Of a stretch of 64,000 nucleotides of DNA, positions 1 through 8,680 are shown piece by piece. Source of the DNA: Sphingobacteriaceae bacterium. Lineage in GTDB: Bacteria; Bacteroidota; Bacteroidia; Sphingobacteriales; Sphingobacteriaceae. The translations under genes were made by a program, and so were the position numbers. The notes beneath the pieces are model-generated. The model saw only the letters and a list, made by a program, of their open reading frames with translations. It had not been told where the DNA came from and ran no database searches. Every line of letters begins with the position of its first letter. The first letter of the stretch is position 1. Location of the stretch: positions 124,001 through 188,000 of the forward strand of contig JAHEGO010000068.1 in assembly GCA_024645045.1 (NCBI GenBank), written 5' to 3'.

Positions 1-474
1 TTCTTTAAGTTCTTTTGCAAAACGCAACTCTCTGTATGGGTTGCTATGAACATAGCGATCGTTTTCGTTGGTGTTAAGGTATACATTTTCACAATGGTGC
101 ATTAACATTGGAAGAATAGTTTTGAACTCTTCAATCCAACATACTGTATGTATTCCTGAAGCAGCTGTTGCCTCTTCCTTTGTATATTTATGACCTTCCC
201 AAACCGCAATGTGTTCATTGGTTTTTTTCAAAAACAATACTTCTTTATATGCTGGAATCGGGCAATCAGGGAATAATATTAAAACACTTTCTTCTTGATC
301 AATTCCAGATAACCAAAATAAATCTGGATTTTGATGAAAAGGATATGCTTGGTCACCGCTTCTAGGAAATTCATCGTTAGAATGAATGATTACCATCGAG
401 CTAGGTTTTAGTTTTTCTACAAATCTTTTTCTGTTTTCAAAAAAGAGTGCTGAGTCTATCGAATGATATTTCAT
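1..474 (-). CDS. pepP: Xaa-Pro aminopeptidase, N-terminal part (cut by window edge)
   Basis: Partial gene: 158 codons are visible from an ATG at 472-474 and the frame stays open to base 1. The translation starts MKYHSIDSALFFENRK and contains FWLSGIDQEES and VWEGHKYTKEEA, which fit the N-terminal (creatinase/prolidase-like) domain of aminopeptidase P, family M24B. This enzyme removes an N-terminal residue that precedes proline. The metal-binding pita-bread domain lies outside the window, so activity cannot be judged. It is the last visible gene of a minus-strand run after the arginase-family and TlpA-like genes, 13 bases behind the latter. The family call is firm from the N-domain; the symbol is less certain. 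Confidence 0.85.
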   Translation of the reverse strand, partial: MKYHSIDSALFFENRKRFVEKLKPSSMVIIHSNDEFPRSGDQAYPFHQNPDLFWLSGIDQEESVLILFPDCPIPAYKEVLFLKKTNEHIAVWEGHKYTKEEATAASGIHTVCWIEEFKTILPMLMHHCENVYLNTNENDRYVHSNPYRELRFAKELKE

Positions 475-487
475 AATTAATAGTTAT

Positions 488-1594
488 TTATTTTAAACAA
501 TTTGCCAATGCAATGGCTAATGCATTTCCGCGTAAGTCTTTAGCTACAATAGTTCCAGTGTTATCTATTAACAAATTTTGAGGAATTGCTGTAATGCCAT
601 ATAGCTTTGCAGCAGGCTCATCAAAACCCTTCAATGAAGAAACATGAATCCAATTTAAATGGTCTTTTAAAACTGCTTCTTTCCAATCTTTAGCATTATC
701 GTCTAGCGAAACGCTCACAATTTCTAATCCTTTTGAATGGTAACTTTCATATGCTTTAACAACGAAAGGATTTTCTGCTCTACATGGTCCGCACCAAGAT
801 GCCCAGAAGTCTAATAAAATGTATTTGCTTTTTACATTAGCAAGTTGAAATTCTTTTTGGTGAATATCTGTACTTTTAAAGTCAATGTATTTTTGACCAA
901 CCGCTGTTTTTTTAGCTTTATCTAATTTTTCTGAAATATTTTTACCCAAAGGGCTTAATAATAATTTAGCATCTAAACCAGACACCAATGGCTCTATAAC
1001 AGTTGGTTCTATTACTCCTCCTGCTAATTCATCGACAGCTAATAAACTCGCAAATGCTTTAGGATTATTTTTTATAAACGAACGGCTAATGCTATCAAAT
1101 ACTTTTCCTTCTATTTCCCATTCTGCATCAATGGCATTCATTTTTAATGTGTCCTTCACATCCGCAGCCTGATAATATGATTTTTGTAAAGTTTTAAATC
1201 TTGCTTCAATTGGACTTAATTGCTTTTTTAAGTCTAAATAGTATGCTTGTTCTTCAGCTCCTTCCACTTTTGCAAGTGAAATACTGTCTTCCGTTCCAGT
1301 TATTTGATAATCTGCATTTTCTAATACAAATGTAAGTCTTTGGTTTTCCGCTTCGTTTTTTTGCGTATATAAAAAAAATTGTGCTGGTGCATTTAATTTG
1401 CCTTTGAAATTAAATTTACCATTTACAATAATTGCAGAGTCTAGTCGAGGTTCTTCTGTTTGATAGCTTTTTAGATAAACTACTGTAGAGTCTTTAGCAA
1501 CAAGGCTTCCATCAATTTCATAGCTGCTCTTCTGGCCAAATTTTCCGCAAGCTGTTAATGAAATTACAGCCATGATAAATAATATTTTTTTCAT
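488..1594 (-). CDS. TlpA/thioredoxin-like lipoprotein (DUF4369-type N-terminus)
   Basis: Predicted periplasm-facing lipoprotein of 368 residues. The signal peptide MKKILFIMAVISLTAC ends in the lipobox LTAC, and this decides the start at 1592-1594 over an upstream in-frame ATG that would overlap the preceding gene. Residues about 25-120 resemble the beta-rich DUF4369 domain common in Bacteroidota. The C-terminal third is a thioredoxin fold with WASWCGPC (CxxC redox pair near residue 260) and a later cis-Pro (ITAIPQNLLID). Such proteins act in thiol-disulfide exchange in the periplasm; the substrate is unknown. It starts two bases after the arginase-family stop, so the two are probably co-transcribed. 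Confidence 0.85.
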   Translation of the reverse strand: MKKILFIMAVISLTACGKFGQKSSYEIDGSLVAKDSTVVYLKSYQTEEPRLDSAIIVNGKFNFKGKLNAPAQFFLYTQKNEAENQRLTFVLENADYQITGTEDSISLAKVEGAEEQAYYLDLKKQLSPIEARFKTLQKSYYQAADVKDTLKMNAIDAEWEIEGKVFDSISRSFIKNNPKAFASLLAVDELAGGVIEPTVIEPLVSGLDAKLLLSPLGKNISEKLDKAKKTAVGQKYIDFKSTDIHQKEFQLANVKSKYILLDFWASWCGPCRAENPFVVKAYESYHSKGLEIVSVSLDDNAKDWKEAVLKDHLNWIHVSSLKGFDEPAAKLYGITAIPQNLLIDNTGTIVAKDLRGNALAIALANCLK

Positions 1595-1596
1595 TT

Positions 1597-2772
1597 TTAT
1601 AGAATTAGTTTTTGATAATTTTTCCACCATCTATTTGGCACTTCACCATTACTTGCTTGAACATAGTCTTCATACGAACAAGGAACTAAAAGAAACCTTT
1701 CGTTTTTAGAAATCATGTTTGGATAAGGAATTTGCATCCACCATCGATCTGTTTTTTTACTTTTCAAAAATATTACTTCATGTTGTACATCTTGAAAAGT
1801 TGCACGGTATTTAATGTAATCACTTTTATTGCTACTTGGAAAATCATCTTTTCTAGCGTAGAAACCTTCAATGAAACACCAAATCATTTGTGCAATTAAT
1901 TCTGCAGTTTGATTTCGGTGATCATATTTCGGATTGAATTCGTAAAAACCTATGGAAGAACATTTATCGCTCATGCCTGCATAACGCATCATTTGACACA
2001 TCTCTTCGCCGTAAAACCCATTAGGGTGCGCATTTGCATTGCCTGGAGCATCAGCCATTTTTATAGCAGAAATATCTACACTTATTAAATCTGCATTTCT
2101 AATGATGGGTTCAGATTCTTGAATCTTATTTCTAAATTCTCCTAAACGATGAATATCGAAATACATTTTCTCCATCAAATCAATGCTCTCTTGGTTTACA
2201 TAGTATGTTTGATATCCGATGTTACTGAAATTAAACAAGAAATTTGGTTCATGTAAAATAATACTATTCAAATAAGATTGTGAATTTGGAATTTGATGTT
2301 CATCTACATTTGCATCCAAATCAAAATGAGAATCAAAAGATAGTAAATCAACTTTCTTATCTAAATTTTCATAAGCCCAATATTGTGCGTAACATAAATC
2401 GTGTCCACCTCCAATAATTAAAGGAATGATAGACTTTTTTAGCAGCTCTTCGGTTACTACTTTTAATGCATAGTGTGTATCGCGCAAAGTTTCTCCGGGT
2501 AGAATATTTCCTAAATCAACTATGTTACTATTAAATGCACCTTCGCTTAATTGGTATAAAAACTCGCGAATTTTATCAACACCATTTGCGCAGCCTTCAT
2601 TGTTGATTGCTTTTCTATCTTCTATAACTCCTATAATAGCCAATTGTGCATTTTCCATATCTGGAAAATTGCTTTCATGGCAATTAATTTTTGAGCCAAG
2701 TTGTGTGTTAAAGTAACCCGATTCTGGTTTAAACTTATGTATGTTTATTGGACTTAAGAAATCTTGTAGCAT
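1597..2772 (-). CDS. Arginase/agmatinase-family hydrolase (possible formimidoylglutamase)
   Basis: Metal-dependent ureohydrolase fold, 391 residues from the chosen ATG at 2770-2772 (MLQDFLSP). A longer frame to 2856 would run into the divergent promoter region. The manganese site is recognisable: GGGHD (His124), FDSHFD (Asp147, His149, Asp151), VDIS (Asp233) and YEFNP (Glu278). The second Asp of the usual SxDxDxxDP motif is Ser235. Family members remove a urea or formamide group from guanidino or formimino substrates. With hutH and hutU elsewhere in the window, N-formimino-glutamate hydrolysis (HutG role) is a reasonable inference, but arginase or guanidine hydrolase activity is not excluded. 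First gene of a minus-strand run with the TlpA-like gene and pepP. Confidence 0.8.
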   Translation of the reverse strand: MLQDFLSPINIHKFKPESGYFNTQLGSKINCHESNFPDMENAQLAIIGVIEDRKAINNEGCANGVDKIREFLYQLSEGAFNSNIVDLGNILPGETLRDTHYALKVVTEELLKKSIIPLIIGGGHDLCYAQYWAYENLDKKVDLLSFDSHFDLDANVDEHQIPNSQSYLNSIILHEPNFLFNFSNIGYQTYYVNQESIDLMEKMYFDIHRLGEFRNKIQESEPIIRNADLISVDISAIKMADAPGNANAHPNGFYGEEMCQMMRYAGMSDKCSSIGFYEFNPKYDHRNQTAELIAQMIWCFIEGFYARKDDFPSSNKSDYIKYRATFQDVQHEVIFLKSKKTDRWWMQIPYPNMISKNERFLLVPCSYEDYVQASNGEVPNRWWKNYQKLIL

Positions 2773-2859
2773 AAGCGAAAATAATGAAATGTTTTGCACT
2801 TTCCTATGTATATAACATAAATTATATCCCTTATTTTGCACATATTTGTAAAACAAAAT

Positions 2860-3828
2860 ATGATACTAGTTACAGGAGGAACCGGTTTAGTTGGATCGCA
2901 TTTATTGCAAGCCTTGGCTCAGCAGCAAATGCCCATTCGTGCAATTAAAAGACCCAATTCCATTTTACCAAATTCCTTATTATCATATGCCAATCAAATT
3001 GAATGGATTGAAGCGGATTTAACAGATTATTTTGCAATTGAAAAAGCCATGCAAGGCTGCTCTCATATATACCATTGTGCTGCAATGGTTTCATTTGATC
3101 CTAAAGACAAAAAAATAATAGATCAAATTAATGTTCAAGGCACTGCAAACATTGTCAACGCTGCACTTTTTTTAGGTATCACAAAAATGATTTTCGTAAG
3201 TTCTATTGCAGCTTTAGGCGAAGCAAAGCCAGGCATGTTAATTGACGAAAATTGTCATTGGACTTATGATATTCAAGCATCTGATTATTCGATTAGTAAA
3301 TTTGAATCGGAAAGAGAAGTTTGGAGAGGAATTACCGAAGGGTTAAATGCAGTTATTGTAAATCCATCTGTCATTTTAGGTTTTGATGAAAAGCCAGGTG
3401 GCGCCATGTCGCTAATTCATATGGTAAATTCAAAGTTTTATTTTTACCCTACAGGCAAAATAGCTTTGGTATTTGTAATTGATCTTTGTGATGCAATGAT
3501 TGCATTGATGAAATCTGATATATCCGGTGAAAGGTATATTGTGTCTTCAGAAAACATGACCTACAAAGAATTTTTTGCTTTAATTGCTTCGGTATATCAA
3601 TATAATCCAATTGCAATTAAAATAAGCAATGGCATGAGCAATTTGCTTATTATTTTTATACAGCTTTACAGCTTATTTGCAATTAAAAGGCCACTTTTGT
3701 CTAAGTTTAGTTTAAGAGCAAGTCAAAAAAACCATATCTTTAATAATCAAAAGCTAATACAAGCAATTGGGTTTAAATATACTTCTATTAAAGACACACT
3801 TGCATTAATTAAAGAAAAGAAAGGTTAA
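2860..3828 (+). CDS. NAD-dependent epimerase/dehydratase family protein
   Basis: Extended short-chain dehydrogenase of 322 residues starting MILVTGGTGLVGSHL at 2860; an earlier in-frame ATG at 2836 adds eight residues before the Rossmann strand and is unlikely. The TGGTGLVG nucleotide-binding motif, the strand ending in SSIAALG and the YSISK (YxxxK) catalytic pair are all visible. The overall look is dihydroflavonol-reductase/UDP-sugar-epimerase-like; the substrate cannot be assigned. A hydrophobic stretch near residues 255-275 (LLIIFIQLYSLFAI) suggests membrane association. First gene of an operon with crcB (6-base gap) and kynA. Confidence 0.85.
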   Translation: MILVTGGTGLVGSHLLQALAQQQMPIRAIKRPNSILPNSLLSYANQIEWIEADLTDYFAIEKAMQGCSHIYHCAAMVSFDPKDKKIIDQINVQGTANIVNAALFLGITKMIFVSSIAALGEAKPGMLIDENCHWTYDIQASDYSISKFESEREVWRGITEGLNAVIVNPSVILGFDEKPGGAMSLIHMVNSKFYFYPTGKIALVFVIDLCDAMIALMKSDISGERYIVSSENMTYKEFFALIASVYQYNPIAIKISNGMSNLLIIFIQLYSLFAIKRPLLSKFSLRASQKNHIFNNQKLIQAIGFKYTSIKDTLALIKEKKG

Positions 3829-3834
3829 AATTAC

Positions 3835-4218
3835 ATGAAAAACGCAATATTTGTTTTTATTGGAGGTGGTGTAGGAAGCATTGCTAGATGGGCATTGACT
3901 AAGATAGGTTTTAGCTTTAACTTCCCAATGGCTACTTTTGCTGCCAATGTTATTAGTTGTTTATTTGTTGGTATGTTATCAGGTTTTTTATTAATTAAAT
4001 CTGATTGGAACAATGAATTAAAATTAATTTTAATTACAGGTTTTTGTGGCGGGTTCAGTACTTTTTCTACCTTTATTTTTGAAACAGAAAAAATTATGCA
4101 AACAGGAAATTTATGGCTTGCATTAGGTAACATTATTTTAAATATTATTTTTTGCATGCTTGCATTATATGTAGGTATCTGGTTTTCAAAACTTTTTATT
4201 AATTATGGAATTCTCTAA
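3835..4218 (+). CDS. crcB: Fluoride ion channel CrcB/Fluc
   Basis: Small inner-membrane protein of 127 residues with four hydrophobic helices. It has the CrcB hallmarks: N-terminal GGGVGSIARW, an Asn in the second helix (FAANVISC), and the central GFCGGFSTFSTF motif whose Phe and Ser/Thr residues line the fluoride path. Fluc channels export fluoride passively as antiparallel dimers; one gene implies a dual-topology homodimer. It lies six bases after the epimerase and its last 14 bases overlap the start of kynA, so its expression is coupled to neighbours with no obvious fluoride link. No fluoride riboswitch is apparent in the tiny upstream gap. Confidence 0.93.
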   Translation: MKNAIFVFIGGGVGSIARWALTKIGFSFNFPMATFAANVISCLFVGMLSGFLLIKSDWNNELKLILITGFCGGFSTFSTFIFETEKIMQTGNLWLALGNIILNIIFCMLALYVGIWFSKLFINYGIL

Positions 4219-5155
4219 AGAAATTACAGATCGCATTCAGAAACTTCAAGAAAAATTTGATGCAACTGGACAAGACTTAACAGCATACCTAGATGGATTG
4301 TTGCACGCTGATTATTTAACGTATTGGGATTATATTCACTTGGATACCCTACTCAGCTTACAAAATCCTAAAACTAAGTTCCCAGATGAAAACATTTTTA
4401 TCATGTATCATCAGGCTACAGAGTTGTATTTTAAAATGATATTGAGCGAATGCCAACAAATTTGCAATCAAAAAGAAATTACAGAAAAATTCTTTTTAGC
4501 AAGATTAACTCGTATCAACAGGTATTTCGAGCACTTGACTAACTCTTTTGACATCATGGTTGATGGAATGGAGAAAGAACAATTTCTACAATACCGAATG
4601 TCATTATTGCCAGCTAGTGGATTTCAATCTGCGCAATACCGTAAAATAGAAATATTTGCAACAGATTTAATAAATTTAGTTGACAAAGATAAAAGAGCAG
4701 ATTTAGCCAGTCAATCTTTTGATGCTACAAAATATTTAGAATTTATTTATTGGAAGCACGGAGCAACTGAAGCAAAAACTGGAAAGAAAACATTAACACT
4801 AATTCAGTTTGAAGAAAAATACATGAACTCATTTATACAGCTTGCAAATGAGCGTCATGAAAATACCATATTAACAAAATTCCAGGAAATTAATAGTACT
4901 AATTCGGCTGTAACCGAAGCTATGCGAAGGTTTGATACAAATGTAAACGTTAATTGGCCTTTAGCACATTATAAATCTGCAGTTCGTTATCTGCAATTAG
5001 ATCCAGAAGATATCAAAGCAACTGGCGGAACAAATTGGCAGAAGTACTTACCCCCTCGTTTTCAAAAAAGAATTTTTTATCCAACTTTATGGTCGGATGA
5101 AGAAGTAGCGAATTGGGGGAAAGCTTGGGTAGAGAACACGCTAAAAAGCTTGTAA
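4205..5155 (+). CDS. kynA: Tryptophan 2,3-dioxygenase
   Basis: Haem enzyme that opens the indole ring of L-tryptophan to N-formylkynurenine, the first step of the kynurenine route. Its 316 residues show the TDO signatures: LTYWDYIHLDTLLSLQ near residue 38, FIMYHQATELYFKMI (distal His69) and a histidine in LAHYKSAVRYLQ near residue 256 that could be the proximal haem ligand. The C-terminus has the family's GGTNWQKYLPP segment. The ATG lies inside the end of crcB (14-base overlap). The stop codon directly abuts the stop of convergent alanine dehydrogenase with no base between. No other kynurenine-pathway gene is in the window. Confidence 0.93.
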   Translation: MEFSKEITDRIQKLQEKFDATGQDLTAYLDGLLHADYLTYWDYIHLDTLLSLQNPKTKFPDENIFIMYHQATELYFKMILSECQQICNQKEITEKFFLARLTRINRYFEHLTNSFDIMVDGMEKEQFLQYRMSLLPASGFQSAQYRKIEIFATDLINLVDKDKRADLASQSFDATKYLEFIYWKHGATEAKTGKKTLTLIQFEEKYMNSFIQLANERHENTILTKFQEINSTNSAVTEAMRRFDTNVNVNWPLAHYKSAVRYLQLDPEDIKATGGTNWQKYLPPRFQKRIFYPTLWSDEEVANWGKAWVENTLKSL

Positions 5156-6376
5156 TTAATTTTGTGCAGCTACTAGTAAATCTAAATCCTTAAAGGATAA
5201 TTTAAAATGGTTGGCTAAATATTTATTTGTGATCTGTCCATTATAAATATATACGCCACTACGTATGCCTGCATTTTCCCAAAGGTAATTTTTTATTCCA
5301 CCTGCATTTGCAAGTTCTAATAAAATTGGGCTGAAAATATTTGTTAAAGCATATGACGCAGTTCTTGCAACTCTAGATGCAATATTGGGTACACAATAAT
5401 GAATTACATCATTATGTCTGAATACTGGATTTGTGTGATTGGTAACTTTAGATGTTTCAAAACAGCCACCTTGATCTATACTAACATCAATAATCACTGA
5501 GTCAGCTTTCATTTGAGATACCATTTCATTTGATACAATACACGGGCTTCTACCTTCTTTAGCGCGCATTGCACCAATGGCAACATCACATTTTGCCAAA
5601 GCTTTTTCTAAAATAACAGGTTGAATAACTGAAGTAAAAATTCTAGTTCCAATGTTCTCTTGTAGTCTTCTTAAATGGTAAACCGAATTATCAAAAACTT
5701 TAACATCTGCTCCAAGTGCGATTGCTGTTCTAGCAGCACATTCTCCAACTGTTCCGGCACCTATGATTACAATTTCTGTTGGTGGAATTCCAACAACGCC
5801 ACCTAATAATAATCCTTTACCGTTATGTGTGCTTAATAATTCTGAAGCAATGTGTATAGAAGTTGATCCAACTATTTCGGACATGGAACGAACCACTGTT
5901 AATATGTTTCCTTCATCTCTCAAATATTCAAATGCTATTGCTGTAATTTTTTTAGCCATCAAAGCCTTTAAATACTCCGGTTTGAGCGTTGCAACTTGTA
6001 AACCAGATATTAATGTTTGGCCAATTTTCATCATTCCTATTTCTTCTAAAGTAGGAGGGCCTACTTTAATGATGATATCAGATTCCCATATTTTTTTTGG
6101 ATCATATGTAATTTGTCCACCGCATTCTGAATAGGCATTATCAGAAAATTTTGCACCATTACCTGCACCAGTTTCAATGTGCACTTCATGGCCATTGTTA
6201 ACTAATAATCCAACAGAAAGTGGCGTCAATGAAATTCTATTTTCTTGAAAAGAAGTTTCTTTAGGTATACCAATATTGAGTTGCTGTTTGCGATTTTTAG
6301 CAGTCATTAATGACTCTTTTGGCATTAGCATTGCTTGCTTTGCAATTGCAGACATTCCTTTGGTAGCGCTAGACAT
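5156..6376 (-). CDS. ald: Alanine dehydrogenase
   Basis: Cytosolic NAD-dependent oxidative deamination of L-alanine to pyruvate and ammonium, or the reverse. 406 residues: the catalytic half begins at IGIPKETSFQENRISLTP (about residue 35), followed by IKVGPP, and the Rossmann motif IIGAGTVGECAAR lies near residue 205. The roughly 30-residue N-terminal extension rich in Met, Ala and Lys is longer than in the Bacillus enzyme; I recall similar extensions in Bacteroidota. The fold is shared with transhydrogenase alpha subunits, but the single-chain architecture favours Ald. Last gene of a minus-strand run fabD-tsaE-ald with a 14-base gap after tsaE. Confidence 0.88.
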   Translation of the reverse strand: MSSATKGMSAIAKQAMLMPKESLMTAKNRKQQLNIGIPKETSFQENRISLTPLSVGLLVNNGHEVHIETGAGNGAKFSDNAYSECGGQITYDPKKIWESDIIIKVGPPTLEEIGMMKIGQTLISGLQVATLKPEYLKALMAKKITAIAFEYLRDEGNILTVVRSMSEIVGSTSIHIASELLSTHNGKGLLLGGVVGIPPTEIVIIGAGTVGECAARTAIALGADVKVFDNSVYHLRRLQENIGTRIFTSVIQPVILEKALAKCDVAIGAMRAKEGRSPCIVSNEMVSQMKADSVIIDVSIDQGGCFETSKVTNHTNPVFRHNDVIHYCVPNIASRVARTASYALTNIFSPILLELANAGGIKNYLWENAGIRSGVYIYNGQITNKYLANHFKLSFKDLDLLVAAQN

Positions 6377-6390
6377 GTTCTTTACATTTA

Positions 6391-6804
6391 TTAGTTAAAG
6401 ATAATCAATTTTCTACTATCATCAATTTGCTTGATAATATCTATAAACAATGCATTTTCAGGCAATAACACTTTGATCATTTCTGGCCATTCAATCATAC
6501 AATAATGCCCACTATCTAAGTACTCTTCAATGCCAATGTCTAATGCTTCTGTAATGTTTCTTAGACGGTATAAATCGAAATGATAAATTTTACCATGCTT
6601 ACATTCGTATTCATTTAATATGGAAAATGTTGGACTACTTTTTTCATCAGTACTGCCAAGCATTTGACATATTTTTGAAATAACAGTTGTTTTGCCAGCA
6701 CCCATTTCTCCATTCCAACAAATTATTTTATGTTGTTCAATGATTGGAATTAGCGCTTGTAAATCTTCTGCTAAATTTATTAGACTACTTAAATTAATTT
6801 CCAT
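6391..6804 (-). CDS. tsaE: tRNA threonylcarbamoyladenosine biosynthesis ATPase TsaE
   Basis: 137-residue P-loop ATPase with Walker A GEMGAGKTT at residues 32-40, FSILNEYE, YHFDLYRL and IEWPEM, all typical of the TsaE/YjeE family. TsaE works with TsaB and TsaD to place the t6A modification at position 37 of ANN-decoding tRNAs. Its ATG overlaps the stop of fabD in a TAATG arrangement on the minus strand, implying translational coupling. The length is usual for the family. Confidence 0.92.
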   Translation of the reverse strand: MEINLSSLINLAEDLQALIPIIEQHKIICWNGEMGAGKTTVISKICQMLGSTDEKSSPTFSILNEYECKHGKIYHFDLYRLRNITEALDIGIEEYLDSGHYCMIEWPEMIKVLLPENALFIDIIKQIDDSRKLIIFN

Positions 6805-7694
6805 TAAGATGCTTCGTTGATGCTTGCACTTGCAGTCGGCATTTGTCTATCTACTTTCTTAACTAAACCTTGTAATACAGTACCTGGTCCAACTTCAGTA
6901 AATGAAGAAGCACCATCAGCAATCATTGCTTGAATAGTTTGTGTCCATCTTACGGCACCAGTTAATTGAGAAATTAAATTTTCTTTGATCACTTCTGGAT
7001 CAGAAGTAGCTTTAGCATTTATATTTTGATAAATAGGACAAATTGGATTTGCAAAATTTGTTGCATGTATAGCTGCTGCTAATTCTACTCTAGCTGGTTC
7101 CATTAAAGGTGAGTGAAATGCGCCACCTACATTTAACACCAATGCTCTTTTTGCGCCAGCTTCAGTTAATTTTTCACAGGCAATTTGTACGCCAGCGATA
7201 CTTCCAGAAATTACTAATTGGCCTGGGCAATTATAATTTGCTGCAACCACTACTTCTGGAATGCTAGCACAGATAGTTTCTACAACATCATCTGCTAATC
7301 CTAATATTGCTGCCATTGTAGAAGATTCAATTTCACAAGCTTTTTGCATGGCATTTGCTCTAGCAATAACTAACTTAAATGCATCTTCAAAAGACAAAGT
7401 TTGATTGGCTACTAGTGCAGAAAATTCACCTAATGAATGACCTGCTACCATTTCAGGTTTAAAGTTAGGTAAAACACTCGCTAGTATTACTGAATGAAGA
7501 AATATAGCAGGTTGTGTAACTTTAGTTTGTTTAAGATCTTCATCGGTGCCATTAAACATTAGATCGGTAATCCTAAACCCAATTATTTCATTTGCTTTTT
7601 CGAATAAAGATTTAGCTAATTCAGAATTATCATATAATTCTTTTCCCATTCCTACAAATTGAGCTCCTTGACCAGGAAAAACGTATGCTTTCAT
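6804..7694 (-). CDS. fabD: Malonyl CoA-acyl carrier protein transacylase
   Basis: Transfers malonyl from CoA to acyl carrier protein in type II fatty acid synthesis. 296 residues with FPGQGAQFVGMG at the N-terminus, the catalytic nucleophile in GHSLGEFSA (Ser87), QPAIFLHS, and the downstream His in AFHSPLMEPA. Length and motif order are normal. It heads the minus-strand unit fabD-tsaE-ald. The upstream 78 bases separate it from a divergently transcribed small membrane protein gene. Confidence 0.95.
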   Translation of the reverse strand: MKAYVFPGQGAQFVGMGKELYDNSELAKSLFEKANEIIGFRITDLMFNGTDEDLKQTKVTQPAIFLHSVILASVLPNFKPEMVAGHSLGEFSALVANQTLSFEDAFKLVIARANAMQKACEIESSTMAAILGLADDVVETICASIPEVVVAANYNCPGQLVISGSIAGVQIACEKLTEAGAKRALVLNVGGAFHSPLMEPARVELAAAIHATNFANPICPIYQNINAKATSDPEVIKENLISQLTGAVRWTQTIQAMIADGASSFTEVGPGTVLQGLVKKVDRQMPTASASINEAS

Positions 7695-7750
7695 AAAATT
7701 AATTTAATGATGAATTTGATTAATATTTTCAAATATCATATAAAGAAATG

Positions 7751-7758
7751 TATTTTTG
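7751..7758 (+). promoter_or_regulatory. Possible -7 promoter box for the small membrane protein gene
   Basis: The bases TATTTTTG match the Bacteroidota -7 consensus TAnnTTTG and end 14 bases before the ATG at 7773. A TTTG -33 partner at the usual spacing is not seen; the nearest is 32 bases upstream. Weak support. Confidence 0.3.
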
Positions 7759-7772
7759 AAAAAAATAATCAT

Positions 7773-8174
7773 ATGAATTTCCAAGAAAACCACCGATTAG
7801 TCTGTATTCGCTTATTACTTTCAGGTTTATTGTTAGTTTTAATTGCAATTATCATTCACTTTCTGTTTCCAACTGCAATATTCTCAAGCTATCAAATGGC
7901 TTTATTTACTAGCGTTACAGCCAGTGCTATTTTAGCAGCAATTATCTTTTACACTGTTTTTAGTATTCCTGCAGACTTACTTGTTGACGAAACAGACAAC
8001 AATGCTAGAAATGCATATATTTTAAGTTTATTAATGTTGTTTACTGGTTTAATTACTTCTCCATCTACTGCTAGTAGAATTTCTAACTTCTTTTTTCTTA
8101 TCGGCACATTATCATTTATAGCTGCACATATTTTATATTTTATAAAATTATTAGCTATACGTAAAATAAAATAG
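7773..8174 (+). CDS. Small integral membrane protein of unknown function
   Basis: Not recognised. 133 residues starting MNFQENHRLVCIRLLLSG. The frame is open upstream to 7659, but that longer version would enter the fabD coding region, so the ATG at 7773 is preferred. Four hydrophobic segments can be drawn: about residues 12-32, 38-60, 84-102 and 106-125, with a short acidic loop (LLVDETDNNARN) between the second and third. This is a small four-helix inner-membrane protein with no catalytic motif. It sits five bases upstream of the GNAT acetyltransferase gene and probably shares its transcript. Confidence 0.65.
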   Translation: MNFQENHRLVCIRLLLSGLLLVLIAIIIHFLFPTAIFSSYQMALFTSVTASAILAAIIFYTVFSIPADLLVDETDNNARNAYILSLLMLFTGLITSPSTASRISNFFFLIGTLSFIAAHILYFIKLLAIRKIK

Positions 8175-8179
8175 AGGAA

Positions 8180-8680
8180 ATGTATATTAAAAAGGCAAAC
8201 ATAGAAGATATACCCGCAATTGTTGAAATTGCATATGCAACTTGGTTTGTTACTTATAGAGATGTTATTACACAAGAACAAATTGAATATATGTTTGGAG
8301 AAATGTATACACCCGAATCTATATTTAAGCAAATGGATTTTTACAAACACCAATTCCTAATTTTATATATTGAAGATGTACCTGTCGGATTTGCCTCTTA
8401 TGGTGCATTAGAAGAGCCAAAAAATACTTACAAATTACATAAACTCTATTTGCTGCCAAGTCAACAAAACAAAGGCTTAGGAAGGATATTGATTCAAAAG
8501 GTTGAGCATGAAGTCGCAATGTTATCTGCTCAGTATTTACATTTAAATGTTAATAGGAAAAACCCTGCATTGGAATTTTACAAAAAACTCGGCTATGAAA
8601 TTATCGAAACTGTAGATATTCCATTCGCCGAGTTTTGGTTAAATGATTATGTTATGTCAAAAAGCGTTAATCTTTCTTAA
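8180..8680 (+). CDS. GNAT-family N-acetyltransferase
   Basis: 166-residue acetyltransferase of the GNAT fold, using acetyl-CoA to acetylate an amine. The acetyl-CoA binding motif is visible as LHKLYLLPSQQNKGLGRILI around residues 75-95 (variant of the Q/RxxGxG/A motif), followed by LNVNRKNPALEFYKKLGYE, a common GNAT C-terminal signature. The substrate cannot be predicted. The start is preceded by a GAGG purine stretch, unusually good as a ribosome site for this window. Its last 14 bases overlap the 3' end of the convergent T9SS cargo gene. Confidence 0.88.
   Translation: MYIKKANIEDIPAIVEIAYATWFVTYRDVITQEQIEYMFGEMYTPESIFKQMDFYKHQFLILYIEDVPVGFASYGALEEPKNTYKLHKLYLLPSQQNKGLGRILIQKVEHEVAMLSAQYLHLNVNRKNPALEFYKKLGYEIIETVDIPFAEFWLNDYVMSKSVNLS

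Noticed and set aside
168-365. Short plus-strand frame inside the first gene
   Set aside because: Lies antisense within the Xaa-Pro aminopeptidase coding region, which has strong family matches.
3829-3834. Fluoride riboswitch upstream of crcB
   Set aside because: Only six bases separate crcB from the gene before it, so there is no room.
3831-4157. Open frame on the minus strand across crcB
   Set aside because: Antisense shadow of a clear CrcB gene; its translation shows no family motif.
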